Source: Vermamoeba vermiformis
Taxonomy: Eukaryota; Tubulinea; Echinamoebida
NCBI GenBank assembly: GCA_045837725.1
Contig: JBEWZL010000276.1
Coordinates: 310,001-374,000 of the forward strand
Direction: 5' to 3'
DNA length: 64,000 nt
Part shown: positions 52,471-62,837 of the stretch, in pieces
Position numbering within the stretch: the first letter of the stretch is position 1
Layout of the letters: the number at the start of each line of letters is the position of its first letter
The notes under the pieces: model-generated
Database searches by the model: none
Seen by the model: only the letters and a program-made list of their open reading frames with translations
What the model was told of the DNA's origin: nothing
Program-made: the position numbers and the translations under genes

Positions 52471-54543
52471 TCATTTACGGTTCACCAACAGCTCTTGCAA
52501 CTCATCGAGCACTGCTTTGGTGATAGCGGCATGCTGCAACAACCCCTACAGATCACAGCAAGTTAGACAGGCCTTAAATAATCAACGACTCGATATATGT
52601 GGCACGTACTTTACACTCTTCATATTCCCAGAACTCGCCGAATGCACCAATCAGGTGATAGAACTCGCTCACGTAACCAAGCGCGGCGTACTCGACCAAC
52701 TTGTCGTGCATGCGCAGTTGATACGCGTGGCGCTCTTCTTGCGTGCTCATCGCCTTCAATTTGGCACTGAACTTGTCACCGCCGTGGAGGAACACTTGTC
52801 TGATCGCAAGTGACTTAGTACTAGAGTGCTAATGTATTTCGTATTGAAGTCTACGCACCTGAACTGTTTGTACTGCAACAGACCCTTGTCGCGCTCAGCA
52901 TTGGTGTTCGCAGGCATGTTGTCACAGTCACTCAACGCGTGATCGCGCTGCAACAACACTGTCTCGTGCGGCAACTCTCCTATGTAGAACTCATTGCCTG
53001 TCAGTCATGTTAGCTATTAATTAACGAAGATAAGTGACACTAGGACGTACCGAACAACAAATACGAATCAACTACTGGCTCGCGCGAGGTCACTTGTCCA
53101 TCCTTGTCCTGCGTGATGGCGTAGAATAATTTGTCGGTGAATTTCAGTTCAAATGTGTGACAGATCGAGTAGAGGGTGACGGCGTCGTAGATCCAGCAGA
53201 ATGTTTTTTCAGTGATCGTGAACCAGCGTGCCAAATAATTCCTCAAATACACGAGCAGTGCGGTGGTCTGTGCGTGCTGTTAGAAACAAGTGCGAGGTAG
53301 TGAGTTCAATGAGCCCGTACCTTGTCATAAGGCTGCAAGTACCATTGTTTGGCGGCATTTTCAACAGCGTTAGGCGCGATGGTCATGACTACAATAGCCG
53401 AACGTTCATATCCGTACGTGAAGAGCCACTCAGTGAGCTCCAGATCCGCATCGAACTTGAGCAAAAATGGAAAGTTCCTCGAATTAGCTTGATTGAACCA
53501 TTTGCCCAACAAACTGAGTATACTCAAGTATTAGACATCAACTATATTAATTATATGTGCATACCAAATGCTCGGAGCGTTAGACAGCAATAGTTTGCCC
53601 AATATTTCGGGGTGTTTGGCGCCGTTGATCAGCAAATATTTCAAGTTCAATTGTTCAGCTGCAAATGATCGATTAATACCATGAAATCTCAAGTTATATC
53701 TCGCGCACTACATACGTGTCGATTCAGCCATGATTTTCTTGAACAGCTGCGTGCCCTGTTCATTCTTGTACTCTTCAATCGGCTTGGCTCTGTTGCGCTC
53801 TTCACGTCGCGAGAACACGCGTTCAATCTGATACCATAGACTGCGTTAGTATGGAGCATAGACATCACAACTGGTTTCATGAACGGGCTGCAAGTCACGG
53901 TACCTTGAGCGGCAAGACAGGCTCGATGAGTCGTGGCATGAAGAGGTAGCGCGAGAGGTCGTGGCCGTTGAGCATTGTGTAGCCCTGCGCAATGTTGGCG
54001 AGACAGTTGGCAAAACATTGAAGGCGCTCGTGCGTCGTGTTGTTGATCACTTTCTACGGCAGATCTGCATCAGAATCGTCATAATAATAATGAATAAGAG
54101 ACTTACCATAACATAACCACTCTTCCAGTCAGTGAGCACGTAATGTTCGGGATGATCTGGCTCCAACAGCTCTATGAACGCTTGTTCTGCTTCTTGTGCG
54201 CGTCCAGCCATTTTTTTAACCAGTTTTTTGTCATAATCTTGCATAAATTTGCGTTTCCATAGTGAATTGTCGGAAGTACACACATAGAACTGCTTACTGA
54301 CCTGAAAAAAATAAGAAAATTCAGATGTGGTTCTGTAAGGCAATTTCTAGTAGTCTTAGCTAAGATGAATGATATAGTCAGGCAAGAAAAATATCAAAAA
54401 TAAATCGGAAGCTAATTTGCAGGGTCGATCCAAAGCTCTTTACTTACGGTTGCCGCCTTCGCAATTTCTTTGGCAGATAGATAGGCCAGTACAACAACGA
54501 CCATATCATTAGGCAATATATGCCAGTGGCTTTCGAGTTCCAT
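52471..54543 (-). CDS. F-box protein of unknown target
   Basis: About eight exons encode a protein of roughly 500 residues. The N-terminus is an F-box: HWHILPNDMVVVVLAYLSAKEIAKAATVSKQF, then SLWKRKFMQDY, read over several exons. F-boxes bind Skp1 in SCF ubiquitin ligases. The remaining 430 residues are helical with conserved-looking Trp and Phe positions (FCWIYDAVTLYSICHTFELKF, GEFWEYEECKV) but show no WD40, Kelch or LRR repeat. The substrate-binding part is therefore unassigned. It starts 117 bp from the divergent EF-hand/Hsp20 gene. Confidence 0.65.
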
Positions 54544-54660
54544 CTCTAAAGTGGTGCTCTACTTTAAATTTTTCGTTTATGAATTTTAGAACTGTCAAAA
54601 AAATCTTACGCACGTTGATAATCTTTTTTTTTATTCTTTATAAGAACGATCACGAGTCAA
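54544..54660. promoter_or_regulatory. Divergent promoter of the F-box and EF-hand/Hsp20 genes
   Basis: These 117 bp are AT-rich. The stretch includes gaattttagaactgtc, and heat-shock-element-like NGAAN/NTTCN words are possible but not arranged as a clear triplet. Confidence 0.35.
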
Positions 54661-55699
54661 ATGAGTGACGAACAATTGGCTACACCGAGTACCAGCAAAG
54701 CTTCGCTTAAAGATCTGAAAGAAACTTTTGATTTTTTTGATAGCGATGATTCACAGACAATTACGCGTCAAGAACTCGAATATGTAGTGCTATTAATGGG
54801 TGGCAGGTATGTATATAATACAATTAAATGTTAATATCGGCTTCGGTTAATTAACGACGATTTATTAATAGTACAACGAAAGAAAATCTGGATGAGCTGA
54901 TGAACATGCTCGATGTAAAGGACCACGATGGTAAAGTAGTAAGTAATAAATTAGTTTCTAATTTATTTTACTATTTTTAACAATATTTGTCAGGAATGGG
55001 CTGAATTTGAACAAGCGTGGAACGATCCGAAGGTCCGCGAGAGGTTCCAAAAAGAAACTAAGAATGTAAGTATGATGCATCGGCTATATAAATAATATTT
55101 TTATTGAAACAATCAATTAGAGTCAAGTTTGGCCGACTGCAGACGTAGGTGAAAAATCCGGCAGAATTATTATCCGAATGGACGTGCCCGGATTAAAGGC
55201 GGATAGGTATATATACTATCACACAGTAATATACTATATATTTATTAACACGATCACATAGTTTAATGATGCAGTTCCACGGCACATGTCTGCTTATTAC
55301 GGGTGAGCGAGAAATCAAAAAAATGGACGTGTATCACTCGCAAGGCATGTAGAATCATAATATGGTTATACGGGCAATATATTAATACTAATATTTGTAT
55401 AAAGAACGATTTGATGGCAAGTTTGCGAGGTAAGTACTGGCGGCTAATTTAGGAACTAATTAATTAATTGGACTTAACGCAGATTAATTGATATTCCGAA
55501 GCCTGTAAAGAAAAAGACATTAAAGGCTAAAGTCAAGAACGGCATATTGACCGTCAAGATCAAAATTAAGCCAGATCAACCAGCCCCCTCCGTTATCTTG
55601 GTCGAATTCAAACACAAAAACAACTCTGAAAGCAATACTAATACCAATAGCGATAATAATAAGGCCGGTAATAATACAGAGGAGTCTAAAGAGCAATAA
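54661..55699 (+). CDS. EF-hand / small heat-shock protein (Hsp20) fusion
   Basis: Seven exons (54661-54806, 54872-54938, 54994-55065, 55121-55206, 55262-55344, 55405-55429, 55483-55699) join in frame to 231 residues. Residues 15-75 form an EF-hand pair. The first loop is canonical (DSDDSQTITRQE). The second (VKDHDGKVEWAE) has Val at position 1, so calcium binding there is doubtful. Residues 85-190 are an alpha-crystallin/Hsp20 domain: IIIRMDVPGLKADS, then GEREIKK and the NGILTVKI strand. An Asn/Ser tail ends it. I know of no common family with this order, which suggests a calcium-responsive holdase. One intron is GC-AG and one exon is only 25 nt. Confidence 0.8.
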
Positions 55700-55719
55700 A
55701 AGTACAGCCAAGTTATTTA
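55602..55719 (+). repeat. Direct repeat, left copy (3' end of the EF-hand/Hsp20 gene)
   Basis: About 118 bp, from tcgaattcaaaca to agttattta, covers the last coding bases and the start of the 3' untranslated region. It recurs at 57603-57719 with roughly 90% or better identity by eye. This copy is the functional gene end. Confidence 0.9.
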
Positions 55720-55741
55720 TTTTTACTTCAACAAGAACGTC

Positions 55742-56200
55742 TCACAAACTGAACTTCAGCAAATTAGGATGATCTTTCATTCGTGCGTGAATAGTATTTA
55801 AATTTGATTTGGAAATTGTTGCTATTCGATGTCCTAGTTTCGCATTTATTGGTTTCACACAAAAAAATATCTTCACATAGTGCCGTGCTGAAACGCGCAA
55901 TCGTCCGTCGGAGCCCTTGTAGCGCAATATACTGGCCCCGTGATCGGTGAGATCGTGACACATGGCAGTTTGATTGGGCACGGTGAATGCTTGCAACGCT
56001 TGTGCCGAGAACGTACAGTCTGCGTCAGAGCTCTTTGCACTTCAACCCAGAGAAGCTTTGGGATAGCTACGAGAGTAGTCTGCTTGTCAAATTTAACGAT
56101 GAACGAGACTGCCTTCGGATTGGCAGCGACATTCAACCCAACAAGGAGTCCGTGGCTTTGGTCGTCAGAGTTCAAAAAAGTGTTCCATATCGCCTGAAAG
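55742..56200 (-). pseudogene. Broken reading frame of unknown family
   Basis: Two minus-strand frames overlap. One reads LNSDDQSHGLLVGLNV ... VAIPKLLWVEVQRALTQ from about 56200 to 56010. The other reads LQAFTVPNQTAM ... LLKFSL from about 55996 to the stop at 55742. Both look protein-like, but no acceptable intron brings them into one frame, and the best candidate would be 14 nt. I read this as a frameshifted remnant inside the repeat-flanked insert. The family is not recognised. Confidence 0.45.
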
Positions 56201-56243
56201 CACAGAACAGAAACAGCCGCAGTTGTTTATTTTGCTTCAATTA

Positions 56244-57077
56244 TTAAGTACAATCAGCAAAACACAATGATTGAGTCCACTCCGGTATTTGGCAACGGAG
56301 TGGATTGTTTTGCATACGGCAATATAAAAGTGACTTGGGTTGAGTGAAATCAGAAGATATTCCTCTGAGCTGATTATTATCAAGATAGAGATGCAGAAGA
56401 TTATATAATTGGTGCAAAGACGATGGAATTGTGCCTGAAAGTTGGTTGCTACCAGCGTACAAATGCAAAAGACTGTGTAGTTGTCCCAAAGACGATGGAA
56501 TTGTGCCTGAAAGTTGATTGTTGCCAAGATTCAAATATTGAAGACTAGTCAATTGTCCCAATGGCGAAGGAATCACCCCTGAGAGTTGATTGTAGCCAAG
56601 ATTCAGTACGTCAAGAATATTTAATCGACCCAGTGATGAAGGAATCGTTCCAGAGAGTTGATTGTTGTAAAGATTCAAGTGTACCAGATTGCTTAATTGT
56701 CCCAAGGGCGGTGGAATAGTCCCCGATAATTGATTGTTGCCAAGATACAAATAGCGAAGATTAGCCAGTTCTCCTAATGACGAAGGAATCGTTCCTGAAA
56801 GTTGATTGCTACCAAGATCCAACTCGACGATAGTTTGGGTGTCATTGCATTTCACTCCGAACCAAGAGCAAAAAGACGTTGGAGACAACCAACCATAGTT
56901 TGTTGTCCATCCTCTTCCTTCGGTTGATTTGAATAAGTCGATCAAAATATCTCTTTCATTACGATCACGAAGTTTGTTAGCATTTGTGCAATCGTTGAAA
57001 CAAGATAAAACGAGAGCCAATGACATAAAGAGATTCAAAATGGTTGAACGGGTTACCATGGTTGAGCCAAGCTTCAT
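56244..57077 (-). CDS. Secreted plant-type leucine-rich-repeat protein
   Basis: A single exon gives 277 residues. An N-terminal signal sequence (STILNLFMSLALVLSCFN) is followed by a capping region with paired Cys (FCSWFGVKCNDTQTI). Six to eight 24-residue repeats follow, of the form L-x-L-G-x-N-x-L-S-G-x-I-P-x-x-L, the plant-specific LRR class. A C-terminal cap with Cys pairs ends the protein, and there is no membrane anchor or kinase. It is intronless in a region where nearly all genes have introns. It lies between two copies of a direct repeat and is flanked by gene debris, so it is likely a recent arrival. The repeats are so similar that unit number may vary. Confidence 0.85.
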   Translation of the reverse strand: MKLGSTMVTRSTILNLFMSLALVLSCFNDCTNANKLRDRNERDILIDLFKSTEGRGWTTNYGWLSPTSFCSWFGVKCNDTQTIVELDLGSNQLSGTIPSSLGELANLRYLYLGNNQLSGTIPPPLGQLSNLVHLNLYNNQLSGTIPSSLGRLNILDVLNLGYNQLSGVIPSPLGQLTSLQYLNLGNNQLSGTIPSSLGQLHSLLHLYAGSNQLSGTIPSSLHQLYNLLHLYLDNNQLRGISSDFTQPKSLLYCRMQNNPLRCQIPEWTQSLCFADCT

Positions 57078-57304
57078 AAGCAGAGGAAAGTTTTACAATA
57101 TTTACCCTTGTTTCTTTGTTTTGCTGGTTGTTTTGTTCGTAAATTGAAACAACGTGTGAAACTGTTCATAAAAAATAAGTGGTTGTGAACCTTGCTTTTT
57201 GGTCCACTTGCACCGCGTATTTGAGAGGTTTTCGTTCGTAAAAATTTTGGCATAGCAGCGGTTATTGTGCGTTTCGGTCAAGTTTCGGCAATTAGACTAT
57301 TTTA

Positions 57305-57435
57305 CTAAATTTTAAGTCCGACTGTATCTCCGCCTTTGAGCACCGAGTAGCGGACACGAGGGGTGGGAGTCCAGCCGTTGTCTTTGCCTTTGAGATAACA
57401 GTCAAAAAATCGTCGCAAATCTTCGAGGCAAAATG
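57305..57435 (-). pseudogene. Remnant of a CocE/NonD-family hydrolase
   Basis: A short minus-strand frame reads LEDLRRFFDCYLKGKDNGWTP, then PRVRYSVL and a TAG stop at 57305-57307. The words RFFD-YLKG-DNGW and PRVRYSVL are typical of the joint between the catalytic and C-terminal domains in CocE/NonD (X-Pro dipeptidyl-peptidase-like) serine hydrolases. The catalytic Ser, Asp and His regions are absent, as only about 45 codons remain. It is therefore a fragment, mainly bacterial or fungal in kind. Confidence 0.6.
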
Positions 57436-57602
57436 CCGATGCCCCGAGATTCACTATATCCGTTTTTCTTTCTCCAATATTCCCCGTGGCTACCGAGGAT
57501 CTTTTTAGCAGCTAAACCTTTTTATATCTCCTATTTTTTTCTTCGCTTCGTCGTTAGTGGTTCAGCTGATCTCACTAAGAACAGAACAATGAATTTCAAA
57601 AA

Positions 57603-57719
57603 TCGAAATCAAACACCAAAACAACTCTGAAAACAATACTAATACCAATAACGATAATAATAAGGCCGATAGTAATACAGAGAGTCTAAAGAGCAATAAA
57701 AGTACAGCCAAGTTATTTA
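57603..57719 (+). repeat. Direct repeat, right copy
   Basis: This is a decayed copy of 55602-55719, with a 3-bp deletion (agaggag to agag) and a few substitutions. It ends about 10 bp from the stop codon of the PPR gene. It has no coding role here. Confidence 0.9.
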
Positions 57720-57729
57720 CTTAGTATTG

Positions 57730-59430
57730 TCATTTCTCTTCAGCGCTCTTATCTTTGCGCTCAACGCCGTTCATGAATTCTTTCAGCCACGTGACTTTCT
57801 TCAATTTGGTGCACACTTCATTCAATGTGCGCTCTAATACTGCATCCGGCTTAATATTTCGCTCTTTCATGTACTCGAACACTTGTTTCAATCTAACATA
57901 GTACTATTAGTACAACTCTGATAAGGCAATGCTATATCACGACGCACCTATTAGTATCACCAGTCATGTCGCAGGCAATAGCGAGACCGTTCAAAGTGCG
58001 CGCATCAATTTCAAAGTTGTTGTTGATCATTTCATCGAACAATTGGAACGATTTTTCTGGCTCACCGAGCTTAGCGTAGGTAGGGATCATAAGCGCATAC
58101 GTTGATGTGCCTAGGTAATGTTAATATGACATAATTTAGTATAACAGTATTTGATGACACACCAATTTTTCTGTTTTTTCTCATTTCCGCTAAATATTTC
58201 TCCATTTCAGCGCGATTGACGTGCGAATAGACGCGCAGTATAGTGTTATATAATACAGTATCGAGATCAATCAGCTCTTTGTTGCGCTCAATTTCATTTT
58301 CAATAATCACTTCGGCTGCTGCATAGTCCTTGGCTTTAATGCACGAACTCAACAGCAGATCCAATGTTCTGAAAATCATTAGTTTACTAAGTAATTGATA
58401 TACTGCTGTATACCTTGTATCAGGCAATATTTTCCTCGGTTTAATTTCTTTGTTGTAAAATTCGACTGCTCCGAGCGGATTCTCAGAGTTTCTGTAGACA
58501 CGCAGCACGGTGTTGCAGGCACGAACATCTAATATGAGTCACGTGTATTAATACCAATAAGGTCGTACGATGATTGCACGTACCAGGTTTGAGTCCCATG
58601 CCGTTCATGAACTTCCAGTACAACAGCATCTTCTCCTCGTCAAAGTCACGTTCACGCTGCTCATCGCTCTCATAGAGCTGCATCATCGAGCTGAAGGTCG
58701 ATTGGTCCGGTCTCAAGCGTTCTTCTTTGATGCCTGCAAATGTTATTGAGATTAGACAAAGTTATTCTTGAGATGTCAAAGTGTCAAAAATGTCAAATAG
58801 AAGCACGTGTAAGAGGCGACATTGGAAGTGTCAAAGTATCATTTCCTAATTAGGATATCACATATGACTTACGTTGAAATATCTTGAGTGCGTTCTCCTC
58901 GTCGCGTTCATTGGCGCAGGTCTGCAAAATGAGGTTGTAAAAGTGCAAATTGCCTTCAATGTTGAACTTCTTCATCTCATTCAGCACGATGAAACAGCGA
59001 TCAACGTAATTGCCTGGTGTGATGGCCTTAGCACACGCCTATTTACATGGTATCGTTAGTCCCACACCCTTTATATTAAAGTGCGTGTCTATTATCCATC
59101 ACGTACTTGTAACAGCCAAAATAACGTGCCTCGCGTGGGTTTCAAACCAATTTTCTTCGAACTGTTGTACAGCTTGAATGTTTTGTTCACGTGTCCGTTG
59201 TCCGCGCACACACGTATCATTTGGTCCCAGACCCTAATATACAATCATCGTTATTAATACGATCGTTTTGTTGCTAGATCTAGCGCACTTACCACCGCGA
59301 GTATTTGACGTTTTGAAGCAATTTCTTATTTGCAGCGTGATCTTTCATAACGGTGGGATACAGTTCCCATACTTTATGTACATCACTAGCTTCAAACGCT
59401 TTTAATAGGTCCTTTCGTGTTTCTGAAATA
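57730..59430 (-). CDS. Pentatricopeptide-repeat (PPR) protein, probably mitochondrial
   Basis: About eight exons run from roughly 59430 to the TGA at 57730-57732. PPR units are visible, such as YALMIPTYAKLGEPEKSFQLFDEM, then LNGLAIACDMTGD and YNTILRVYSHVNRAEMEKYLAEM, plus AVEFYNKEIKPRKILPD. PPR proteins bind single-stranded RNA in mitochondria or plastids. The exact start is uncertain because the 5' exon upstream of 59430 is not clear, and a presequence would be expected there. The gene is convergent with the insert. Confidence 0.7.
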
Positions 59431-59584
59431 AAACTATTAGATCTGGATCCGATCGTGAACTGAGTTCACCAACATTAACTTATGAAAATTAATTTTAATT
59501 ATTTTTGCGACGTTAATAGTAATCACATTAGGGTAATTCATATTCGGTTTAATTAATATTAGATTATTCTAAAATAATTAAAAA

Positions 59585-59974
59585 TTATTTTCTAGATCGC
59601 AGCTCAGCTAACGATGCATTACCTGCCACTAATTTGTTCGATTCTTTTCTAACATTAAATCTCCTTTTTTCTTCGTCTTTTTTCTCTAACTCCTTTTTAT
59701 CTACAATACCCATCACTTTATTGTAAGTTTTGTTACCAAGCACTGATTTAACTGCCGATGGTTCATATGCACGCTCTGCCTTTAGTTTTTTCTTCTTTGC
59801 TAAGGAGCTCGGTTCTTTTTTGTCACTTTCATTGTTGGATTTGCTCGTGTACAAACGAGTGCTGATCGTGCCACTGAATACGGACGCAGTGTTGGCACCG
59901 ATCGTCCATCGATTAGTAGGCCCTCGATTGACTATAGAGCGCACTATTAGCGATGGCTTGAGCAGTTGTGCCAT
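59585..59974 (-). CDS. Small basic protein with mitochondrial-type presequence
   Basis: A single exon gives 129 residues. The N-terminus is rich in Arg, Ser and Leu without acids (MAQLLKPSLIVRSIVNRG), like a mitochondrial import signal. The rest is highly charged (KKKKLKAERAYEPSAV, DKKELEKKDEEKRRF). The pattern fits a mitochondrial assembly or ribosome-associated factor, but I do not recognise the family. Confidence 0.5.
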   Translation of the reverse strand: MAQLLKPSLIVRSIVNRGPTNRWTIGANTASVFSGTISTRLYTSKSNNESDKKEPSSLAKKKKLKAERAYEPSAVKSVLGNKTYNKVMGIVDKKELEKKDEEKRRFNVRKESNKLVAGNASLAELRSRK

Positions 59975-60074
59975 TGTTCAAAAATTATGAAAAATAAAAG
60001 TGGATCTGATCGAAGAAAGAACAGGTCAGGTAAAACACGATGCATTCGCTATGGTGATATTTATTGACATTATC

Positions 60075-61101
60075 TTACACTTGTTTACGTTGTTTATGGT
60101 CCTGTTTGACCTGTTCTACAATGTTTTCATCATCGCTGTCCAACACATCTTCGTCAAAACTCTCCATACTTCCTTCTTCACCCTCTTCGTCTTCTCCTTC
60201 TTCCTCGCTCTCTTCTTTGACGGCAGTTTTAGCAGTCTTAGTATTGTTAGGCTTATTCGCAGTCGCTGCTGTCTTTTTTGGTGCCGCGGCAACAGGTTTA
60301 GCAGATTTGGGCTTAGGAGGGGCGTCATCTTCGCTCTCTTCGTCGCTAATATCATCACTATCTTCACCCTCAACATCATCACCTTCCTCATTGCTCTCTT
60401 CGTCAGATCCGCCCTCTTCTTCTATTTCGATCGTGATCTGCCCATTAGGTCCGATTTTAGGTGTGTGACCACGCTCTAACATGCGCAAATATGTTCGTCG
60501 TTTGCGTTCTGACAATGAAGCCAAGATCTTATCGTCTTGTTGCTCTTGGTTTGATTTAACGAACGGGCTGAAAAAAAGATGAGATTCAGATCGGATTCAG
60601 TTGCGTAATTCGTTCAAATCAATAATTGGGTTGTTATAATTAATGCCATATAATACACTTACGAAATAATTTCAGCTCGTTCAACGCATTTAGCGCAGAT
60701 CTTCAAGTCAGTCGCGCATTTTTCGCACACAATATGATAGGCTCTGTAGACAGTTTTTTGTTCGCATCGAGTGCTATCGTATATAATTATATTAGCAAGA
60801 TCAATTATATTAATTAAATAGACATTTAACCGGTTAATTTTTATTTTTCTTATGATCGCGATCTTGTAATTATTAATTTCACAATTTAAAATAATACGTA
60901 CCATTTTCTAGGAGCGGACAATGGCTTATATTTTCTGTAGTTTTTCTTCCACTCTAATTTATCTGTGCATCGTTTACACAATCCTTCGATCGGAGTCTTC
61001 ATGATCTGCGCTGTTTTTTTGCTGTTAGGATTGTGACGGAACTTGAATGCGTTTTGATGACGCGGCGGGTTCTTTCTAACGTTTCCTCGTTCTGTTGACA
61101 T
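60075..61101 (-). CDS. C9orf85-like zinc-binding protein
   Basis: Three exons (61101-60902, 60773-60663, 60567-60075) give 267 residues. The first 110 match the C9orf85/DUF2039 family: MSTERGNVRKNPPRHQNAF, then GLCKRCTDKLEWKKNYRKYKPLS, CTRCEQKTVYRAYHIVC and CAKCVERAEI. Four CxxC pairs suggest two zinc sites. The C-terminal 150 residues are a long acidic and Lys/Ala tail, longer than in the human protein. Function is unknown in all species I know of, and nuclear or nucleolar location is only an inference. It is divergent from the D-amino-acid oxidase gene. Confidence 0.82.
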
Positions 61102-61355
61102 TTTATATGTGGTCTTCTCTTTGTTGCAACGGATCTGGACTAAAAAATTGAAAGCACGCACTTATAAAGAAGAACTTCGTAATTGATTCGATTAATACAA
61201 TTCAGGCATCGACAACGCACTATTCCATGCTCTCGCAAGTGAAATAAATAAGATTTCCGTTCATGAAGGCAAAAGTTCACTTTATTTCTATTTTCTAGCC
61301 ACGTCAAGTTGGATCAACCACAACTGTACACCGCTAAATAATACAAAATATTAAT

Positions 61356-62780
61356 ATGAGCAAGCCACACATTTTAGTCCTTGGCGCAGGTGTTATTGGC
61401 CTTTCAACTGCTTTCGATCTGCTCTCGCTTCCTGGCCAGCCTTATCGCGTGACTGTCCTCGCTGACGGATTCACTCCTTCAACTACTTCAGGTATGTATT
61501 ACTATCCAATTGATTCTCCAAATAACCGACAAAATATCGGTGGATCTGTCAAATTACTAAAATAATTCACTGAAAATTGCCTAGTAATTGATCTACTCAT
61601 TCTAATGGTACATCATTTAATTCATTAATTTTAATTATATTTTTAGACGGTGCTGGTGGCATTTGGTTCCCTTACAAAGCTGAACCGATCGACAAAATCA
61701 TCAAGTGGTGTATTTCAACCAAGAAACGATTTGAACAATTTTTGAAGGAGAACGAGCCTTGCGGTGTTGAAATGGGCACTGGGTACGTATTACCAATTCA
61801 ATACGACACGATTAAGACGCAGATCTGACGTGCGAACAGTTACTGGTTCGAACACGGCCACGAGCCTCAGACCGAGCAACAACGCATTGCACACGAGTGG
61901 TGGAGACCCTTCGTGACCAAGTGGCGCAGACTGCAGGCCTCAGAAGTGCCGAAGAGTGTGAGCTATGGCTACTTCATGGAAGAAGTGCCTCTCATCATCA
62001 CACCGCAGTACATGAAGTGGATGATGGGCAAGGTATGCAATTGACGTTTTTAGACATATTGCCTTATTTGGTAACTGATCACGTGCCTGACAGATCACCA
62101 AACTTGGCGGCAAATTCGTGCAAGGGCACGTCGAGTCCATTCAAGCGACGATCAACGAGTTCAAGAGCCAGCAAGTGACATGTGTCATCAACTGCCTCGG
62201 ACTCGGCGCAGCTAAAGTGCTCGGCGACAAAGAAATGAGCCCTATTCGCGGTGTGCTCGTGCGCGTCAAATTGCCCGAAGGTCATCCCGTGAAACATTTC
62301 TACTTTGACGACGAGAACCCTGAAGGCATTGTCTACATCTTCCCGCGCAAAGACGTGTGCATATTGGGTGGCATGGCTGACAAGGGCAACTGGAGCACTG
62401 AGGCTCGTCTCGATGAAGTGCAAGGCATTATCAACCGTTGCTTGAAGTTGGAGCCGAAATTGGCTGATGCCACTGTTGTCGATACCTGGTACGTAGCTCA
62501 TATAGAAATACAGTAGAATGACCATTTGACTGACATTGCGCGCTAGGGTTGGTTTGAGACCTGGCCGCACTGGTGTTCGCGTCGAGGCTGACACGTCCTA
62601 CCAAGGCGCATTAGTCGTGCACAACTACGGTCACGGTGGCAGTGGTGAGTAGTGCCAATGCTATATGATAGGGCTAGTATTAATGTTGGTTGTAACGCAG
62701 GTTGGACTGTTCAATTTGGCTGCAGTGAAGAAGTGACCGACATTGTGCAGTCACATTTGAAGCCCAAGAGCAAGCTGTAA
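61356..62780 (+). CDS. Peroxisomal D-amino-acid (or D-aspartate) oxidase
   Basis: Six exons (61356-61491, 61647-61782, 61840-62032, 62094-62488, 62547-62644, 62701-62780) give 345 residues, the normal size. The FAD-binding motif is VLGAGVIGLSTA. The substrate arginine lies in GLRPGRTGVRVE. The C-terminal FAD loop is HNYGHGGSGWT. The last three residues are SKL, the classical peroxisomal targeting signal, so the hydrogen peroxide made would be handled in peroxisomes. I cannot separate D-amino-acid from D-aspartate oxidase from the sequence alone. Confidence 0.95.
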
Positions 62781-62837
62781 TTCATGTTATAGTCTCTATA
62801 TCACTATTAAACCACTTTGTAAATTCAAATCAATTGT

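Noticed and set aside
57433-57630. 65-codon Phe-rich plus-strand frame in the insert
   Set aside because: Its composition is that of the reverse strand of A-rich DNA. It has no partner exon and overlaps the start of the right repeat.
60000-60479. Plus-strand 159-codon hydrophobic frame looking like a membrane protein
   Set aside because: It is the complement of the acidic and Lys-rich tail of the C9orf85-like gene. Runs of Glu codons read as Phe/Ser/Leu on the other strand.
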